64,000 nt of DNA from Pseudomonadota bacterium (GTDB lineage Bacteria > Pseudomonadota > Gammaproteobacteria > Xanthomonadales > Xanthomonadaceae). The notes beneath the pieces were generated by a model that was not told where the DNA came from, made no database searches, and saw nothing but the letters and a program-made list of their open reading frames with translations. The stretch spans positions 1 through 64,000 of the forward strand of contig JAEZYE010000060.1 of assembly GCA_023419315.1 (NCBI GenBank), in the 5' to 3' direction. The position numbers and the translations under genes were made by a program. This document shows, one piece after another, positions 62,101 to 64,000 of this stretch (its first letter is position 1; every line of letters begins with the position of its first letter).

Positions 62101-64000
62101 CCATGAAGAGCGGAGGCTGTGGCTGGATGATCATAAGAGAGGTCATGTCCTGGTCGAGAAAGGACTCTGGCCCGAGGCGCTGGATCGTGCGTTGCTGGGA
62201 ACCGAGTTCTACGCGGCGCGCGAACACTCGGCACAGATAGACCAGGTCAAGCTGGACGAGCTAACGGAGGACTTCCAGAGCGGCAAGCTCAACGTGCTGA
62301 GCTGTTCAACGACAATGGAAATGGGTGTCGATATCGGTAGCCTGGCGGTCGTTGCGATGGCCAATCCGCCTCCCGCGCTGGCCAACTACCTGCAGCGCGC
62401 CGGCCGCGCCGGCCGTCGTGGGGAAACCAGGGCGATGGCGTACACGGTGTGCAAGGACGATCCACGATCGCTATCCATCTTCCATCGCCCCGGTCACTTC
62501 CTGGCCACGGAGATCCAGCCGCCACGCGTACAGCTTGGAAGCCAGGTGATCGTACTCAGGCACCTGAATGCGTGGCTGCTTCGAGACTTCCTGATCCGTG
62601 CCAACTCAAAAAGCAACGTGATGCAGATGGAGGCGGGAGGATTCTTTGGCGTCCACTCTCCCTCGAAGGACGGGGGAGCGGGAGTCGATCACCGCAACAG
62701 CTCTACCTTCCGGATGATGATGGCTCACCTGCAGGTCACTGCAAACTACGCTGGCGCGCCCGAGAAGCACATTCGCGCGCTGTTGGAAAAGTCGAACCTC
62801 CATGCACACCCAATTGAACAACTGCTGGAGATGTCCATCGAGACTTTCCAAGCGGCAGCAGATGCCTGGTACCTGGAGTGGGATGCTGCGTACGAGCAAT
62901 GGTCAAGGCTATCTGCCGGTCAGGAGAAGGCCAGAAGCGCCACGCGGTACCGACTGGTAAGACTTGAAAAGGATAGCCTTCTCCAGCGGCTAACGATCTT
63001 GGGTGCGCTACCTGCACGCGGATTCCCGGTTGATGTCCGGGAACTGATTATCGTCAAGTCCAAGCAAGATCGTTCGGAGCGGTCGGAGCGGGTAGAGCTC
63101 TCAAATTCTGCCCTGAGCCGGGAACTGCCAGTGGCGATCCGCGAGTACCAGCCTGGCGCGAGTGTGGTAGTGGGCGGGGCTGTCTATACAGTCGGCGCGC
63201 TGACGATGAACTGGCGAGCGCCGGCATCGCAGGGCTCACTGAATGAAATACAGAACCTGCGATGGCGCCTCGTCTGCGCCGAATGCGGTGAGGTTACCGA
63301 TAGTCCGGTCAGGCCAGAACAATGCATGGTTTGCGATCATCCCGTCAGGGAGGACACCGGGGAGTGCTTCGAGTACATCGTGCCGGCGGGGTTCGCGGTA
63401 CCGATGGGGACCAAGCCAAATGATGATGTATCCAGACCGACGTATGTTCCGGGTGTTGATCCTGTTTTCGCGGTCCGTAATCCCAATGGCACACCCGTAG
63501 CCAGGCGCATCCTGAATGGACAGCGGGGCTGGTTCCGCGTTGGCAAAGGCGCTGAGATCCATCATCAATCCTTCGGAATTGAGCGAGATGGTTTCACCGT
63601 CTGCCTCAGCTGCGGATGGTCTAAACCGGGCGGTGCTTTGGGAGACAGGAGCGGCCAAGTTCGGCACAAGGAGCCCTTTACCGAGAAGTCGTGCAGTGCA
63701 TCTGCCGAGAATCCATGGCTCATCAAGCATGTTGGTGCGTTGGGGGCGACCACTCGCACGGATGTTCTGGAGTACGTGCTCGTCCCCGGGGTCGATGGCG
63801 CACCGCTTGCGGACAGGGTCGTCACTACGACCCTGGCTGTCCTCCTGAAGAAAGTTGCTGCCCGGCGCTTGGCCGTCGAGTCCAAGGAGATCGGATTCGC
63901 GGTCCAGAGTCTGCGTCTACATGGGGAAAGAGGGCTGGGCGCTCTTTTGTTCGACACCGCCTCCGGCGGGGCGGGCTACGTATCCAGCCTCGATGGGCAA
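59111..64000 (+). CDS. Giant DEAH helicase with DUF1998-like end (DruE-like), partial
   Basis: The frame is open from the ATG at 59111 to the window end, 1630 codons, with no stop reached. Helicase motif I is AGTGAGKTES (K131), motif II DEAH at 260-263, motif III SAT at 297-299. Motif V is STTMEMGVDIGS and motif VI QRAGRAGRRGE near 1095. About 700 residues lie between motif III and motif V, including cysteine groups (ACLNPDCGG, RCPYCES, CNDCG, CRCTRCG). Further ribbons (VCAECGEV ... CMVCDHP) follow, and the end reads LLFDTASGGAGYV, typical of DUF1998. This layout is that of DruE/MrfA-like proteins. It starts 2 bases after the preceding stop, so it is co-translated. The C-terminus lies outside the window. 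Confidence 0.8.
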   Translation, partial: MQTYQNLRIHPLLRRIPQRLSDAVLSMLRPADAGLRDWLAAQLSVYPGQAGGVISPPVIECMHRWKSVDSTLSDLQGEGLLHEGFLGALDAAQGDYRFPGERHLFTHQLAALRAIRAGKSVLVSAGTGAGKTESFLFPILNDLCEQSASNSGVLEGVQALFIYPLNALIRSQKERLIAWMEPHGGRHRFALYNGDMKKSLPASSKKGMPASQVADREDLWASPPPLLITNTTMLELMLIRPKDQPILNKSRGSLKYVVIDEAHSYTGSQAAELTLLLRRTLQAFGVNASEVRFIATSATIGDDSEASNAALQQFLSDVAGCGIDQVQIIRGHREKPEVSRLQGNEPKLHELEELCVNESFSPEELASRLRQSSIAMGMRDALLGTPRSLSELKDTLGLASVEEAARWVDVASSAKLGGEDEIDPRFLPVRAHLFQRTVDGVWACLNPDCGGRPDVGKGDWRYGALFSDFQRRCPYCESIVLEVSLCNDCGASALTGVFDSGKKSIRADREDEDEFVADVEDGVAEDEVLDFRRFLICAPEDNIQKVAVGEAVFHPQTGEIAPLEGEVVFAGIVWNPYDKRRNEAQFHREEARACRCTRCGSLTSDLYKARRQVRLTAPFSLSNAIPELLAAAPPDPKATDASVLLDGRRLLTFTDSRQGTARGAARLYDTSLRDYIRYVVPELMPRLPVREEIDYLEQRMSVIEARLKEDVSRFEKEDLEREVQKIKERMAPAPSKSWNEAAAELAGLTHVRHSITNYFNDLMPQRAPPERIARLLLLRELYRRPKRTNSLETLGLISIRYPGIEKINDSTREWRALGGTTQEWQDFLKIYLDFMIRENACVELTEEEKDWIGTRFYRKYLVDDNEQGRSGRYQWPRFDPNSASDGRGRLPRLLRAAFVGIRAQQITDILDAAKSALIASGHLPDDPGKGRYLDWSTVTLRRPTSLWLCPVTRRLLDTTLKGVSPYHQGEGVPLPVEAVVLPQQQDKFWSRGGVSVDHEERRLWLDDHKRGHVLVEKGLWPEALDRALLGTEFYAAREHSAQIDQVKLDELTEDFQSGKLNVLSCSTTMEMGVDIGSLAVVAMANPPPALANYLQRAGRAGRRGETRAMAYTVCKDDPRSLSIFHRPGHFLATEIQPPRVQLGSQVIVLRHLNAWLLRDFLIRANSKSNVMQMEAGGFFGVHSPSKDGGAGVDHRNSSTFRMMMAHLQVTANYAGAPEKHIRALLEKSNLHAHPIEQLLEMSIETFQAAADAWYLEWDAAYEQWSRLSAGQEKARSATRYRLVRLEKDSLLQRLTILGALPARGFPVDVRELIIVKSKQDRSERSERVELSNSALSRELPVAIREYQPGASVVVGGAVYTVGALTMNWRAPASQGSLNEIQNLRWRLVCAECGEVTDSPVRPEQCMVCDHPVREDTGECFEYIVPAGFAVPMGTKPNDDVSRPTYVPGVDPVFAVRNPNGTPVARRILNGQRGWFRVGKGAEIHHQSFGIERDGFTVCLSCGWSKPGGALGDRSGQVRHKEPFTEKSCSASAENPWLIKHVGALGATTRTDVLEYVLVPGVDGAPLADRVVTTTLAVLLKKVAARRLAVESKEIGFAVQSLRLHGERGLGALLFDTASGGAGYVSSLDGQ

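Noticed and set aside
1..64000. CRISPR arrays, insertion sequences, rRNA and complete tRNA genes
   Set aside because: No regularly spaced repeats, transposase motifs with terminal repeats or conserved RNA cores were found by eye.

Overview
The window is high-GC DNA (mostly GC-ending codons) from a gammaproteobacterium. The gene set points to the Xanthomonadaceae or a close relative: a FabA/FabB pair, a DUF4124 secreted protein, a VirD4-type fragment, an orphan YadA anchor and an SPFH/zinc-ribbon pair. This placement is an inference from protein families, because no rRNA or complete tRNA is present.

Layout. (1) 1-8.2 kb is an anaerobic-respiration block: a VirD4 remnant, fnr and hemN (minus strand), then mobA and a complete periplasmic nitrate reductase operon napEFDABC. 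napE is only 55 codons. (2) 8.3-15.3 kb holds a DUF4124 protein, fabA-fabB, a tyrosine-decarboxylase-like PLP enzyme and a penicillin-acylase-type Ntn hydrolase. Good FNR boxes precede hemN, fabA and the decarboxylase, each with a -10 hexamer at the spacing of a class II promoter. (3) 15.6-19.8 kb is a decaying type I secretion locus: a truncated ABC ATPase, an intact HlyD/LapC adaptor and a TolC homologue broken by two frameshifts. A RcsB-like response regulator follows. (4) 21.1-27.3 kb is a czc-type heavy-metal efflux operon led by a small Cys-rich exported protein. (5) 27.3-33.5 kb holds a TPP enzyme and FAD dehydrogenase pair with a divergent AraC regulator, a HIT protein and a class A acid phosphatase. 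(6) 33.5-40.4 kb holds a quinol-type nitric oxide reductase, a large-subunit catalase (KatE type), a zinc alcohol dehydrogenase and a small unknown protein. (7) 40.4-49.6 kb holds a divergent two-component pair, a YadA-anchor remnant, a periplasmic DJ-1/PfpI protein with divergent LysR, an ABC-F ATPase and an SPFH/zinc-ribbon operon. (8) From about 50.3 kb to the end the composition shifts (more AGG, AGA, ATA and CTA codons) and a four-gene plus-strand operon begins: a HelD-like helicase with an inserted PD-(D/E)XK-like nuclease and two zinc ribbons, a GmrSD-like DUF262-DUF1524 protein, a 1035-residue protein of the STY4851/YjiT (DruH-like) type, and a giant DEAH helicase with a DUF1998-like end (DruE-like) that runs off the window.

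How it fits together. FNR, Nap, MobA, HemN, FabA/FabB and the NO reductase make sense together as low-oxygen physiology: nitrate reduction, cofactor supply, oxygen-independent haem and unsaturated fatty acid synthesis, and NO detoxification. The right end is best read as a defence island. It resembles a type III Druantia pair preceded by two extra nucleic-acid-attacking proteins, and it appears inserted into or beside a now truncated gene of unknown function. This four-gene arrangement is the best candidate for an undescribed system.
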